From Lepagella muris (GTDB lineage Bacteria > Bacteroidota > Bacteroidia > Bacteroidales > Muribaculaceae), in NCBI RefSeq assembly GCF_004793975.1, contig NZ_SRYB01000028.1:1-64000 (forward strand): 64,000 nucleotides of DNA, given 5' to 3'. This document shows positions 34,312-42,922 of the stretch, piece by piece. The notes under the pieces were generated by a model. It worked only from the letters and a program-made list of their open reading frames with translations, made no database searches and was not told the DNA's origin. Both the position numbers and the translations under genes were made by a program. Within the stretch, counting starts at the first letter, position 1, and each line of letters begins with the position of its first letter.

Positions 34312-34390
34312 TTTTTAAGTTAACAAAAACGAATAGTAGTGTTTCATTGAGTGTGGAATGATATAAAACTGGATATTCCAGATTGAAAGA

Positions 34391-34431
34391 ATGGTCTATG
34401 CCCTTCTGAAAATCAGTAAGACATAGACCAT
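34391..34431 (+). terminator. Terminator of the defence cassette
   Basis: ATGGTCTATG (34391-34400) pairs with CATAGACCAT (34422-34431), a perfect 10-bp stem, with an inner CTGA/TCAG stem and a following T-rich tract (TTTGTTTGATT). It lies between the convergent ends of the zinc-protein gene and the lysozyme gene and reads best on the plus strand. Confidence 0.7.
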
Positions 34432-34440
34432 TTTGTTTGA

Positions 34441-34977
34441 TTATGGGACGTACAGGGCGGCGAGTTCGGTGAGGCGTCGGGTGTAGAGGCCTTTGTGGAA
34501 CTTGCCTTTGTAGTGGCAATGGGAGGTGTAGGCGCGGAAGATGTCACGGTCGCCTCGCTTCAGCTTTTTGTAGAAGGTGCTTTTGTTGACGGCACCGGGG
34601 CCGATGTTGTATGCTAAGGCAGCGGCCAACACGGAGTCTCGACCTAAATGGGCGTACATGTTGCAGAGCTTGCGGAAGTCTTTGCGGAGAAGCGCGTCTG
34701 CTTCGTGTTCGGTCAAGGCTCGATATCTCGGCAGTTTCTCGCCCGGCCATATTCTGTGACCATATCCGCAATAAGGAAGATGACGCAAATCGTGTAGCGT
34801 CTCAAATTTTTTGATAATCAAGATGGCACGTTCTACAAGCGGTAAGTCCATGATGTTTCGCTTGGGTTTTGATGCAGATTTTTGTTGCGCTGGGGCGCAA
34901 CTTTGGGTCGCGGCATGGACTTGAGAGGCGGTCAAGGTCGCCATGAGCGCGATGATGATATACAGTATTTTTCTCAT
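34441..34977 (-). CDS. Conjugation-associated lysozyme (GH24-like)
   Basis: 178 residues with a cleavable signal peptide (MRKILYIIIALMATLTASQVHA). The catalytic region KKFETLHDLRHLPYCGYGHRIW carries the Glu and the GYGH turn of the T4-lysozyme-like (GH24) fold. Downstream ALAYNIGPGAVNKSTF and a C-terminal Arg/Leu helix complete the domain. It cleaves peptidoglycan in the periplasm, opening a path for the transfer apparatus. It is the last gene of the leftward tra operon, 4 nt after traQ, the standard place for the lysozyme gene in CTnDOT-type elements. Confidence 0.9.
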   Translation of the reverse strand: MRKILYIIIALMATLTASQVHAATQSCAPAQQKSASKPKRNIMDLPLVERAILIIKKFETLHDLRHLPYCGYGHRIWPGEKLPRYRALTEHEADALLRKDFRKLCNMYAHLGRDSVLAAALAYNIGPGAVNKSTFYKKLKRGDRDIFRAYTSHCHYKGKFHKGLYTRRLTELAALYVP

Positions 34978-34981
34978 TGTT

Positions 34982-35521
34982 TTACTGATTTTCTGTGACG
35001 ATTACGGGATTGATTGGAACGATGGGACCGACTATTAGTCCTCCGCCGCTGTTGTCATCGCCGAAGTCTTTTCCGTTGAACTCAAAGGTCTGTTCCCATG
35101 GTGTAGAGCCGAAGTTGTCTTCAATCACCACGAGGAATTTGTGGGCATCGGAGGATTTGGCGGTATAGTTCAGGCGGAAGGTCTTGTTTTCGAGTAAAAC
35201 ACGGTCATTGTTTGTCAGCACCGGACCATCGACGAGTTTGAGTATTCCCTCGCCGTCATATTGGAAATAGCGGATTGTGTAGAGGGTATTGGCATAGTTG
35301 CCCTCCGGTTTGATTTCAAAGCGCAGCTCCACGGTCTGACCCTTTGTGATTTTGTCGCCGTAGGGCATCACCTCGACGGTGAAGGGATAGGACTGCTGCA
35401 CGTCAAGGTCGTCATTGCATGACGAGAGAGCGAACACGAGGGCAAAAAGGATTGCCCAGAATCCGAAGAAACGGACGGGGGTGACGCGGATTGCGCCGAT
35501 TTTATTGAGAATTGTTTTCAT
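34982..35521 (-). CDS. traQ: TraQ-like conjugal transfer lipoprotein (DUF3872)
   Basis: 179 residues. A hydrophobic segment ends in a lipobox-like FALSSC near residue 35, followed by an exported beta-sandwich domain (PFTVEVMPYGDKITKGQTVELRFEI) and an acidic Gly/Val tail (GPIVPINPVIV). DUF3872 is the TraQ protein of Bacteroidales conjugative transposons; its exact job is unknown. Order and spacing (7 nt after traP, 4 nt before the lysozyme) match the CTnDOT transfer operon. The 30 residues before the hydrophobic segment make the signal unusually long, so a start further in is possible. Confidence 0.88.
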   Translation of the reverse strand: MKTILNKIGAIRVTPVRFFGFWAILFALVFALSSCNDDLDVQQSYPFTVEVMPYGDKITKGQTVELRFEIKPEGNYANTLYTIRYFQYDGEGILKLVDGPVLTNNDRVLLENKTFRLNYTAKSSDAHKFLVVIEDNFGSTPWEQTFEFNGKDFGDDNSGGGLIVGPIVPINPVIVTENQ

Positions 35522-35527
35522 TGTCTT

Positions 35528-36400
35528 TCAGAGTTTTAATTTTGGTTTTCTGTTTTGTTTTTGGATTTGAGCCATAAGGTAATCATTGAGATCCTTGTGG
35601 TTTGGGTAGAGGGAAGATTTGTCGCAGACCTTTGTGCTGAACTCCTTTTCAAGTCTGGAGAAGGCGGCTTGTCCTGCGGCGTCATTGTCGAAGAAACAGA
35701 GTATCACCGAATAGTCATTGAGCAACGGGATTGCCTTGCCGAGATTTGCCACGGAGTTTAGCACAATCACATCGTTATAGTCGTTGAAGCCGAATTTCTC
35801 CGCTGAAAGAAAGTCGATGAAGCCTTCGTATAGGCAGCATCTGGCATTTCCTTTGGCGAGATGCGTTATAGCCTTCGGTGGAAATGACCCCTTGAAGAAA
35901 GGATTCCGCAACTCAAATCCGTGCGCCATATTCTCAAAGCCGATAGCGTAATATTGCTTACCGTGAAGTTCATAGTCCACCTGCACACAGTATCGTTGGG
36001 CGATTTCTTTCGGTATGCCACGGTCTGCGAGGTATTTCAACAATGCCAGATGCTCCAGCTTTGAGATTTCCACATTGGAGAATGTAGGTTCCTCCTTGAA
36101 TGGCATCGGCTTGTAAGGCTTTTCCACCGGCATCTGCATCTTCTCGGCGATGAACTCCGCCTGACGGATGAAGTCGGTTGTTCCGGCTATTTCCCCTGCG
36201 AGGGAGAATATATCGCCGCCATTTCCGGAGCCAAAATCATACCAAAGATTTTTCTTCGGGTTGACATGGAACGATGGTTTTCTCTCACTGCGCAGTGGAG
36301 AATAGAACCATAGACCTTTGCTGTCGCGTCCGGTGGGCTGATAGCCGAGGTGGTTGAGGAAATCCACAAGGGAGATATTACGGATGTCGTCAATATTCAT
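35528..36400 (-). CDS. traP: TraP-like primase (zinc-less primase N-domain + TOPRIM)
   Basis: 290 residues. The N-terminal domain (IRNISLVDFLNHLGYQPTGR, FYSPLRSERKPSFHVNPKKN, WYDFGSGNGGDIFSLA) is the primase zinc-domain fold, here without the CHC2 cysteines. A TOPRIM-like domain follows, with VIVLNSVANLGKAI and CFFDNDAAGQAAF carrying the DxD acids. TraP is the DNA-primase-like protein of CTnDOT-type transfer operons and probably primes second-strand synthesis after transfer. It sits between traO and traQ with 3-6 nt spacers. Confidence 0.9.
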   Translation of the reverse strand: MNIDDIRNISLVDFLNHLGYQPTGRDSKGLWFYSPLRSERKPSFHVNPKKNLWYDFGSGNGGDIFSLAGEIAGTTDFIRQAEFIAEKMQMPVEKPYKPMPFKEEPTFSNVEISKLEHLALLKYLADRGIPKEIAQRYCVQVDYELHGKQYYAIGFENMAHGFELRNPFFKGSFPPKAITHLAKGNARCCLYEGFIDFLSAEKFGFNDYNDVIVLNSVANLGKAIPLLNDYSVILCFFDNDAAGQAAFSRLEKEFSTKVCDKSSLYPNHKDLNDYLMAQIQKQNRKPKLKL

Positions 36401-36403
36401 CGT

Positions 36404-36982
36404 CTAAAACACATATTTGAGTTGCACACCATAGCTGAATCTGAAATGACCTGTCGAGTTGCCGAAGACAAACCGCTCCTTGATATTGACACCGAGGGCA
36501 AAATTGTCGCTCAGGTAAAAATCCACTTGCAGAGTAATTGCACCGCCGTATATGATGGCATCGCCGTTGTGGAGCGTGGACCCGTCGGGCAGGATTTTTT
36601 CGCCCCAGTTCACTGTTTCGTAACCACCGAGAGCCGACAAACCGCCGTAGAGGTGGAAAGTCTGGGAATAGTCACTGATGAGGTGGAGATTGTAGCCAAT
36701 CTCGCCCGTGAACTGCGCCACCGGGATACGACCTTTCTCGCCGTAGGGCTTATATGTCTGGAGATACTCCCCACCGAAGCTCCAAGTGTTCGCGTTGCCT
36801 TTGAATACTGAATAGTACACTCCGAAAGAGTAACCGCAGTTACGGGAGTTGCCGGTATAGAATCCGTCAGCCATATTTGCATTTACCTCGACAGCCGACA
36901 TTCCGGGGAGGCATCGCTGGGCCATTGCCCGGCCTCCGAAGAAGCTGAGCATGGCAGCGATAATTATCATCGCTTTTCTCAT
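36404..36982 (-). CDS. traO: TraO conjugal transfer protein
   Basis: 192 residues with a signal peptide (MRKAMIIIAAMLSFFGGRAMA). The rest is a beta-strand-rich domain with repeated aromatic Gly motifs (YTGNSRNCGYSFGVYYSVF, WSFGGEYLQTYKPYG) and an F-terminal strand (FSYGVQLKYVF), which is an outer-membrane small-barrel pattern. TraO in CTnDOT-type elements is thought to form part of the outer-membrane side of the transfer channel. 3 nt separate it from traN and traP. Confidence 0.88.
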   Translation of the reverse strand: MRKAMIIIAAMLSFFGGRAMAQRCLPGMSAVEVNANMADGFYTGNSRNCGYSFGVYYSVFKGNANTWSFGGEYLQTYKPYGEKGRIPVAQFTGEIGYNLHLISDYSQTFHLYGGLSALGGYETVNWGEKILPDGSTLHNGDAIIYGGAITLQVDFYLSDNFALGVNIKERFVFGNSTGHFRFSYGVQLKYVF

Positions 36983-36985
36983 AGT

Positions 36986-37999
36986 TTACTGAATTGAAAG
37001 TTCATCAATCACATTGGCTCTCACAATGTCCTCGTTCTCCACGACAAAGGACTGATGGCGACCGCCCTCTTTCTCAGCGACCTCAATAACGAGCTGCTTG
37101 TCATCAGGAATGGTGAATTTCTCCAAAGCGAACACAGTGCGTTCCGACTGCTTTCCACTCACCACCGTCACATAGTTCTGGGCGCGTAACGGCTCCAAAA
37201 CCTGCTCCTGCATGGCGGTACGCTTGATAACCTTCTTATCGACAATCTTGAATGATACGTAGTCAATATCGAAAGCAATGTTGGAGGTATTCTTGATCTC
37301 TGTGTGGAAATAGAGCAACCCATTGTTTGTGTATATTGACTTCAAAAGGAACTGCACCCCGAAACGTTTGCTTCCGATATGCTTTATTTCTCGCTTGTTC
37401 TGCTTGTGGATTGACTTCATAATCAGCTTCACGAGCATGGGCGACTCCGATCCTAAACGCTCCAAGTAGATTTCCTGCGCGTTGTTGGGGCGGTTGACAG
37501 CCTCACCATCGTGAAGAAAATCAGTCATCTCGATATTGAGTAAGAGAGGCTCTTTGGCAAATTTCACATTGAAGCTGTAAAATGAGCCGTCAGTGGTTAT
37601 CACCGAGAGATTTGTCTCCGTCTTAAACCGCTTGAAAGCGGATTTGACGCGCAGCACATTCTTCGCGCCGTCAGCGAGTCCGGCGACAAGGTTCTCATTG
37701 CCGAGATCCACATAGCTGATTTCAGCCGGGAAGATGATATGAGTCGTTTTGTCATACGACACCTCTAAGGCGTGAGGCGGTATCATACAGTCGAAGCCGA
37801 CCTTTCGGGTCAAGCCCTCAAACTTGTCACCGTCGGTGTAGCCGGGTCCGTACACATTCATGTCGTGTTCGGCAACCGCTTCAGTGTCTGGCGAAATGTT
37901 GACATCGGTGTTATCGGTGGTTGTCTTGCCTTTTGCAAAGGCGGTGGTTGCCATGCCGATTACGGCTATGGCGGAAATGATAAATGTTTTCAGTTTCAT
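36986..37999 (-). CDS. traN: TraN conjugal transfer protein (VirB9-like role)
   Basis: 337 residues with a signal peptide (MKLKTFIISAIAVIGMATTAFA) and a short Asp/Thr-rich linker. The DUF4138 domain follows: LEVSYDKTTHIIFPAEISYV near 80 is the classic VirB9/TrbG-like opening, and VSFKIVDKKVIKRTAMQE is a late core strand. It is predicted to sit in the periplasm and form the outer ring of the secretion channel with TraM (VirB10-like). traM ends 26 nt upstream. Confidence 0.92.
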   Translation of the reverse strand: MKLKTFIISAIAVIGMATTAFAKGKTTTDNTDVNISPDTEAVAEHDMNVYGPGYTDGDKFEGLTRKVGFDCMIPPHALEVSYDKTTHIIFPAEISYVDLGNENLVAGLADGAKNVLRVKSAFKRFKTETNLSVITTDGSFYSFNVKFAKEPLLLNIEMTDFLHDGEAVNRPNNAQEIYLERLGSESPMLVKLIMKSIHKQNKREIKHIGSKRFGVQFLLKSIYTNNGLLYFHTEIKNTSNIAFDIDYVSFKIVDKKVIKRTAMQEQVLEPLRAQNYVTVVSGKQSERTVFALEKFTIPDDKQLVIEVAEKEGGRHQSFVVENEDIVRANVIDELSIQ

Positions 38000-38025
38000 C
38001 TTTTTATTTTTGGTTTTAGTGGTTT

Positions 38026-39222
38026 TTATAAATCTTCGGGCTGGTGGAGCATCACACGGTACCCGGCTTTGAGGTGGACTTTCACTGTGCGCAGCTTCTT
38101 TGTCAGATACTGGCTTACACCGTTGATGAGTCCTCGCCCGACATCGGATGCTATCTGCGCCCCCGTATTGGTGGAGATGTTAATTGAACTGCCCATCGTG
38201 CTGCCCATATTGGCACCTATTTCGTGCAGTGCGTCACTCTCCATCGACTGTGGAATGTTGATGCCCTCCTGACCGTCGGAGTCATAGACCTGCAACTCCA
38301 CCTCATATATAGAGCCTTCACACTCCACCGAGGTGATCTCGATTTCAAGTCTCTCTCCCTGAATACGGGCGGATCCGGTTATGGTGGTGTTGCGCGGTAT
38401 CAGACGGTTGCCAATCCACATCGGATCATTAGTACGGAGTTTTACACTCTCCCCGTCAACCACGCTCTGATTGGCAGCCACGACTGCGGCGATGGTGTTC
38501 TTTACGGTTGTCGGCTTACCGCCTACCGAGGTGTTGAAGCCTCTTGATGATGATGCCGACAGCGAGGAAACGACATTGCGGTTGACTTGCGCCACGGGGT
38601 GAACATTGCGTTTCCCCTTTTCCTCCGACTGAGCCGGAGGCGGATAGTTCCCGCCGTTGGCATTGCCGTTGCCCATATATTGCGCGGCAAGCTGATAGGA
38701 GCGTTCAAGCAACTCCATCTCATTGGGAGTGGATTTGCCGTAGTCAGGTTGTGACTGCTGCATCTCCAGTTCGGCGATGCGCTCCTGCAACTCAGCCACC
38801 TGCAAGTCGGCTTCCGATGTTTCAGGAATGTAGAAGTCCTGCAAGGATGCCTGAGCCTGTTGGTATGCTTCAGCCGAAGTCTGGATTTCATCCGGAACGG
38901 TGTCGGCAGACTGACGGATTGTGTCGAGCGACTCCGAGAGGTGGACGAGGTTGACCTGTTGGGAAGCCCTCTGTTCTGCATCCGCCGCCTGTTCGTATGC
39001 CTTGATTTTGGTATCGGGCATACCTTCGGTTGTGCCGTCGGGGAGTTCTGTGTTCGCCTTACCCTTGACGGCATCATCATCGCCGCTTGGGGCGAAAATC
39101 AGCCAGATGCACACGAGGCACGAGAGGCACAGCACCGTATATACGACAATCCTTTTCAGCCGCTCACGCTCTGCCGGGGTCTTCGGTGTGAGCCGGGCGC
39201 GGAGGTCATCGAGCATCTTCAT
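38026..39222 (-). CDS. traM: TraM conjugal transfer protein (VirB10-like role)
   Basis: 398 residues. A cytoplasmic N-terminus and one transmembrane helix (about 28-47) lead to a long periplasmic Gln/Ala/Glu-rich coiled region (about 75-200, including SEADLQVAELQERIAELEMQ). A C-terminal beta domain begins near 225 with a KNTIAAVVAANQSVVDGESV stretch, and RLIPRNTTITGSARI is the VirB10/TrbI-like core. It bridges inner and outer membranes in the mating channel. Its start overlaps traL by 17 nt. Confidence 0.92.
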   Translation of the reverse strand: MKMLDDLRARLTPKTPAERERLKRIVVYTVLCLSCLVCIWLIFAPSGDDDAVKGKANTELPDGTTEGMPDTKIKAYEQAADAEQRASQQVNLVHLSESLDTIRQSADTVPDEIQTSAEAYQQAQASLQDFYIPETSEADLQVAELQERIAELEMQQSQPDYGKSTPNEMELLERSYQLAAQYMGNGNANGGNYPPPAQSEEKGKRNVHPVAQVNRNVVSSLSASSSRGFNTSVGGKPTTVKNTIAAVVAANQSVVDGESVKLRTNDPMWIGNRLIPRNTTITGSARIQGERLEIEITSVECEGSIYEVELQVYDSDGQEGINIPQSMESDALHEIGANMGSTMGSSINISTNTGAQIASDVGRGLINGVSQYLTKKLRTVKVHLKAGYRVMLHQPEDL

Positions 39223-39499
39223 GGGCGGGAGTTTTTTCGGTTGGAAGTTCCATTTGTCTGATATGCTCTATCTCGATTGACTTTCTTGCATGTCCTGCGC
39301 CCATTTTGTAACAGGCGTTTCCGAACACGAAGAAGGCGACGAGGACAAAGGCGGAGAGCAGCACACTCACGACCATCAGCCGCTGGTTGCGGGGAAGGTC
39401 GTCGCACGCCTTCCTGATTCTCTCCCTGATTTTCCCTTTCGGGGAGTGCCACACCTTATTATATAAGGGCGACACGATTTTTCTGATTTTTTCTTTCAT
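39206..39499 (-). CDS. traL: TraL conjugal transfer protein (DUF3989)
   Basis: 97 residues with a basic N-terminal region and one central transmembrane helix (about 46-65, VVSVLLSAFVLVAFFVFGNA), the usual TraL layout in CTnDOT-type operons. It is inner-membrane; function unknown. It overlaps traK by 4 nt and traM by 17 nt, indicating tight translational coupling. Confidence 0.85.
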   Translation of the reverse strand: MKEKIRKIVSPLYNKVWHSPKGKIRERIRKACDDLPRNQRLMVVSVLLSAFVLVAFFVFGNACYKMGAGHARKSIEIEHIRQMELPTEKTPAHEDAR

Positions 39500-40131
39500 T
39501 GGGATAAACTTCTTTTTGTTGTTATGAGATCCTTGTTTTCAAGTATCGTCAGCCCCTCGATCTGAAATCCGTTGGGATTGTCGTCCGAGCGGTTGGAGTT
39601 GACGAGACGGCACCGGGTTATCAGCGACCGCTCCGTCACGTTGCTCTGGCGGATTATCATCTGCCGGGCGTAGGTCCTCACATCATAGGGGTAGTCATTG
39701 AAGTCGCAGATAATGCTGTCAACCCTCAGCACCTGAGTGATGTTCCCCGCTATGATGCGGTTGTAGTACCCTTTCTCCACATAGTCCGAGTAGTAGTTGT
39801 ATGCGCTTTTGTCGGCCAGCGACATGGCGCGGTTGATGTTGTGCTCAATTGCTGACTTATCCGGAGAAAGTGTAAAGAACAATTCGTGGAAGCGGCGAAC
39901 ATGCTCACGCGCCTCTGCCGGGCGGTTCTGCTCCATATCCTGCGACAAGGCGAGCATCAGACTCTTGCCGTTGTCAAGCACATAGATCTTCTCTCGCTGC
40001 TTCTCGGCGAAGTTCAGCGACAGCACAACCGAGGCGACCGCGACCAGTGCGCAGAGCGACACCACGACTATGCCGAACAGCCTTATCTGCCGGAAGGATG
40101 TCTCGATATTTTTCAGTGATTTGAATTCCAT
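39496..40131 (-). CDS. traK: TraK conjugal transfer protein (VirB8-like role)
   Basis: 211 residues. The opening MEFKSLKNIETSFRQIRLFG is almost invariant in TraK proteins of Bacteroidales conjugative transposons. One transmembrane helix (about 19-42) is followed by a periplasmic NTF2/VirB8-like domain (NRAMSLADKSAYNYYSDYVE near 97; DSIICDFNDYPYDVRTYARQ near 137). It is thought to nucleate the secretion channel. A cytosine methyltransferase gene lies immediately upstream, separating it from traJ. Confidence 0.92.
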   Translation of the reverse strand: MEFKSLKNIETSFRQIRLFGIVVVSLCALVAVASVVLSLNFAEKQREKIYVLDNGKSLMLALSQDMEQNRPAEAREHVRRFHELFFTLSPDKSAIEHNINRAMSLADKSAYNYYSDYVEKGYYNRIIAGNITQVLRVDSIICDFNDYPYDVRTYARQMIIRQSNVTERSLITRCRLVNSNRSDDNPNGFQIEGLTILENKDLITTKRSLSQ

Positions 40132-40145
40132 TTGATTTTTTGATT

Positions 40146-41246
40146 TTAACTTTTTAGAAATCTGAATATGTGGCGGATCACGTCAACAGTCCACCCGTTG
40201 CCGAGCATCTTGCACATCTTGCTCTCGTCACACACCCATTCGTACCATTCGGGAATTGTCTGGAGCCGGCAGTATTCGGCCGCTGTAAGACGGCGGACGG
40301 CGGTTTCGTCGCCCTTGACGAACACGCACACATCCTGCCCGCATCCTCCTATCTTGGCGCTTGCCAGAAGACATCCGGCCTTGCCGCTTTTTATGAGACG
40401 GATGCCACCGCCGAATTTTTTGGACACTATCGTGCCGGATATGATCCTCACGCTGTCATTCGCTGCCGATTCCGCGCGGCTCCGGGCTATCGCCTCGTCC
40501 AATGTGTCAACCCCGACATCTTCCTCGAACAGGGAGGCGCCGCCGCAGTAGGGCTCATCGTCCGTATCCTCCATGCTTTCCCTGATTTCATCCAGCCTGC
40601 GTATCTGTTCGGGAGTCAGGAAGTAGTTCGGCGGCACATCCTCGTCAAGAATGTCGCAGAGATATAGCCCTTTGTCGGTCGGCTGTGGAATGTCGGTGTA
40701 AACCGAAGTGTCAAAGAGGTTTTCAACGGACCGCGTGCGGATGTTGGTCCAGTACAGCCTCTCCCGGTTCTGCGCCGACACGAGAGCCGAGTTTATCATC
40801 ACGGGAAACAGCCCCAGACGGTCGCTTATCACGTTCTCGTACTCCTTGCGCATCACCACGTTCTCAAGCAGGAACTTCACGCCGGGATTGTATTCCCGGA
40901 TCTCTTGCAGTATGCGGACATACTCGAAGAAAAGGGCGCTTCTGGGGTCGTTGAAATTCAACTGTTTCCCGGCAAGGCTGAATCCCTGACAGGGTGAGCC
41001 TCCTATTAGAAGGTCAATCGGTGGTAGGTCGGAGGCCCTGACTTCGGTAACGCTTCCCAATTGCACGATGGACGGAAAGTTGTGGCTTGTCTGTCTTATC
41101 GCGTGCCTGTCTATCTCGGACGCGAAATAATGCCTGACCTTTATCCCTTCCTCATGCAATGCGATGGCTCCGCAGGACATCCCGTCGAAGAGCGACAGGA
41201 CGGTAAGACCTTCCTTGTTCAGAGGGTCTGCGAAATTTACCGACAT
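40146..41246 (-). CDS. DNA cytosine-5 methyltransferase embedded in the tra operon
   Basis: 366 residues with all main C5-methyltransferase motifs: motif I SLFDGMSCGAIAL (18-30), motif IV GGSPCQGFSLAG (about 81-92, catalytic Cys), motif VI FLLENVV, motif VIII QNRERLYWT and a C-terminal GNGWTVDVI (motif X). Between VIII and the end, a region of about 110 residues forms the target-recognition part. No cognate endonuclease is adjacent, so it acts as an orphan methylase. It starts 3 nt after traJ and ends 14 nt before traK, in the same orientation and with tra-like base composition, so it is co-transcribed with the transfer genes. A likely job, inferred, is to protect the transferred DNA from recipient restriction. 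Confidence 0.93.
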   Translation of the reverse strand: MSVNFADPLNKEGLTVLSLFDGMSCGAIALHEEGIKVRHYFASEIDRHAIRQTSHNFPSIVQLGSVTEVRASDLPPIDLLIGGSPCQGFSLAGKQLNFNDPRSALFFEYVRILQEIREYNPGVKFLLENVVMRKEYENVISDRLGLFPVMINSALVSAQNRERLYWTNIRTRSVENLFDTSVYTDIPQPTDKGLYLCDILDEDVPPNYFLTPEQIRRLDEIRESMEDTDDEPYCGGASLFEEDVGVDTLDEAIARSRAESAANDSVRIISGTIVSKKFGGGIRLIKSGKAGCLLASAKIGGCGQDVCVFVKGDETAVRRLTAAEYCRLQTIPEWYEWVCDESKMCKMLGNGWTVDVIRHIFRFLKS

Positions 41247-41249
41247 AGG

Positions 41250-42260
41250 CTATTTGAGCAGTTTCCCGGCTCTGCCGACGGCGTTTCCACTCACTCCGCC
41301 GACAATGCTACCTGCCCATGAGCCTCCCTGCAATGCGGCGTTGTTCACATTGCGGTTGTAGCTGCCCATGCCTCCGGCTTGGATTATCCAGCCTGCAACA
41401 GTGGGAATCGTGAAGTAACCTATAATGCCGATAATCATAAAGATACAATACGCGGTATTGCTCCCGTCAAGGTCTGCATTGGGGTTGTTCGTCAGTTCCG
41501 AAATGTCGTTCTGGAGCATCAGCACCTGTATCTTGGCGAGTATCGTGCTGAACAAGTCAGCCACAGGCAGCCACAGATATGTCTGAATGTATCGGCATAT
41601 CCATTGGACGAGGGTGTGCTGGAAACCGTCCCACACCGACAAGGCAAATGAGATCGGACCGAGTATCGCAAGTACGATGAGAAAGAATGTCCTAATAGTG
41701 TCGATGGTCAGCGAAGCCGCCTGAAACAGCATCTCCAGCAGTTCGCGGAAGAAATTGCTGATGGCTTTCTTGACCTTATACATACCTCTCTCGATATACA
41801 TTCCGGCGGCGGTGCCGACTTCCGTCACTCCAAGTTCGTCAATCTGCCTGTCAAACTCGGCATCGTCAACAAGATAGGCGGTGGAGGGGTCACGCATCAT
41901 CTTCTCATATTCGAGCCTGTCCTTCTCCTCGCGGTACTTCTGCATATCGAGGGTCTGACCCTCCAGCATCCCGGCGGTGCCCTGCACAATCGGCGACATT
42001 ACCGAGTTGATGGTGCCGAGCACCACAGTCGGGAAGAACATGATGCAGAAGCCTATCACGAAAGGACGGAGAAGCGGGAACACATCAATCGGTTCAGCCC
42101 TCGCCAACGCCTGCCAGATACGGTAGGCCACATAGAACAATGCCCCGAGTCCGGCTATGCCCTGTGCCACACCCGCCATATCCTCGCACAGCGGCATCAT
42201 CTCATCGTAGAGCGAGCGCAGGATTGTGTGGAGGTTTGAGAAATCAATGGCGCAAATCAT
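41250..42260 (-). CDS. traJ: TraJ conjugal transfer protein (polytopic, VirB6/TrbL-like)
   Basis: 336 residues. Several hydrophobic helices lie at about 27-45, 62-90, 175-215 and 250-275. The amphipathic acidic segment MLEGQTLDMQKYREEKDRLE near 97 is typical of TraJ in CTnDOT-type elements. The C-terminus is Gly/Asn-rich (GSYNRNVNNAALQGGSWAG). It is an inner-membrane channel component. It lies 3 nt after traI and 3 nt before the inserted methyltransferase gene. Confidence 0.92.
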   Translation of the reverse strand: MICAIDFSNLHTILRSLYDEMMPLCEDMAGVAQGIAGLGALFYVAYRIWQALARAEPIDVFPLLRPFVIGFCIMFFPTVVLGTINSVMSPIVQGTAGMLEGQTLDMQKYREEKDRLEYEKMMRDPSTAYLVDDAEFDRQIDELGVTEVGTAAGMYIERGMYKVKKAISNFFRELLEMLFQAASLTIDTIRTFFLIVLAILGPISFALSVWDGFQHTLVQWICRYIQTYLWLPVADLFSTILAKIQVLMLQNDISELTNNPNADLDGSNTAYCIFMIIGIIGYFTIPTVAGWIIQAGGMGSYNRNVNNAALQGGSWAGSIVGGVSGNAVGRAGKLLK

Positions 42261-42263
42261 GGC

Positions 42264-42902
42264 TTACCAGTATTTTTCGGAACCGTCACCGTAGAGCGAC
42301 ACCACACGCTGGGTGTCCGCCTTCTTCTTCGCGCGGAGATACGACACCGATATGTTCTTGTTCGTGTAGTAATGCGTCAGCGATTTCAGCCGCTTCATCT
42401 CCTTGTAGCAGTCATCGACCACATCCATGCGGTCCTTGTCGGTCATGGAGAGCGTGGTGATATTGACCACTTGCTTCAGGTCGTTCAGCACGCCGGTGGC
42501 GTCCTGAAGAATCCTCGTGTAGCCGGAGGCGATTGCCGACAACTCCGCTGAGGTGTAGTTTGGATCCGTCAGCATCTTCTTGTAGTTGTTGACATAGTAG
42601 CCGGATATGTCGCCGAGCATCAGGACGGTCTGCTGCACCTTGCGGGCATCGCGGACGAGGTTGTTGACGGCGCGGAGGGCGTCGTAATACTTCTTCGCCT
42701 GCTGGTAGATCTTGACCGTCTCCTGAAAGTTCGCCACCATGTTTTTCGCGGTGGTTGACTCCTGCACCAGCGACTTCGACGAGTTGACGATGCTTTGGGC
42801 GATGTTGGACGGGTCAATGACCGTCCACTGGGCGTTTGCCCTGCCTGTGCCGAGCAACAGGCACAGGGCGATTATCGGGAATAGAAATTTCAGTTGTTTC
42901 AT
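42264..42902 (-). CDS. traI: TraI conjugal transfer protein (DUF4141, VirB5-like)
   Basis: 212 residues from ATG 42902 (MKQLKFLFPIIALCLLLGTG), a signal peptide ending near ANA. The mature part is alpha-helical (QSIVNSSKSLVQESTTAKNM, FQETVKIYQQAKKYYDALRA), matching DUF4141 (TraI of Bacteroidales transposons), which resembles VirB5-type pilus-tip proteins. An upstream in-frame extension to 43085 is rejected because it runs over another gene and precedes a proper signal peptide. It ends in SEKYW, 3 nt before traJ. Confidence 0.9.
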   Translation of the reverse strand: MKQLKFLFPIIALCLLLGTGRANAQWTVIDPSNIAQSIVNSSKSLVQESTTAKNMVANFQETVKIYQQAKKYYDALRAVNNLVRDARKVQQTVLMLGDISGYYVNNYKKMLTDPNYTSAELSAIASGYTRILQDATGVLNDLKQVVNITTLSMTDKDRMDVVDDCYKEMKRLKSLTHYYTNKNISVSYLRAKKKADTQRVVSLYGDGSEKYW

Positions 42903-42922
42903 TCTTTCTTTGGATTTTGTGG

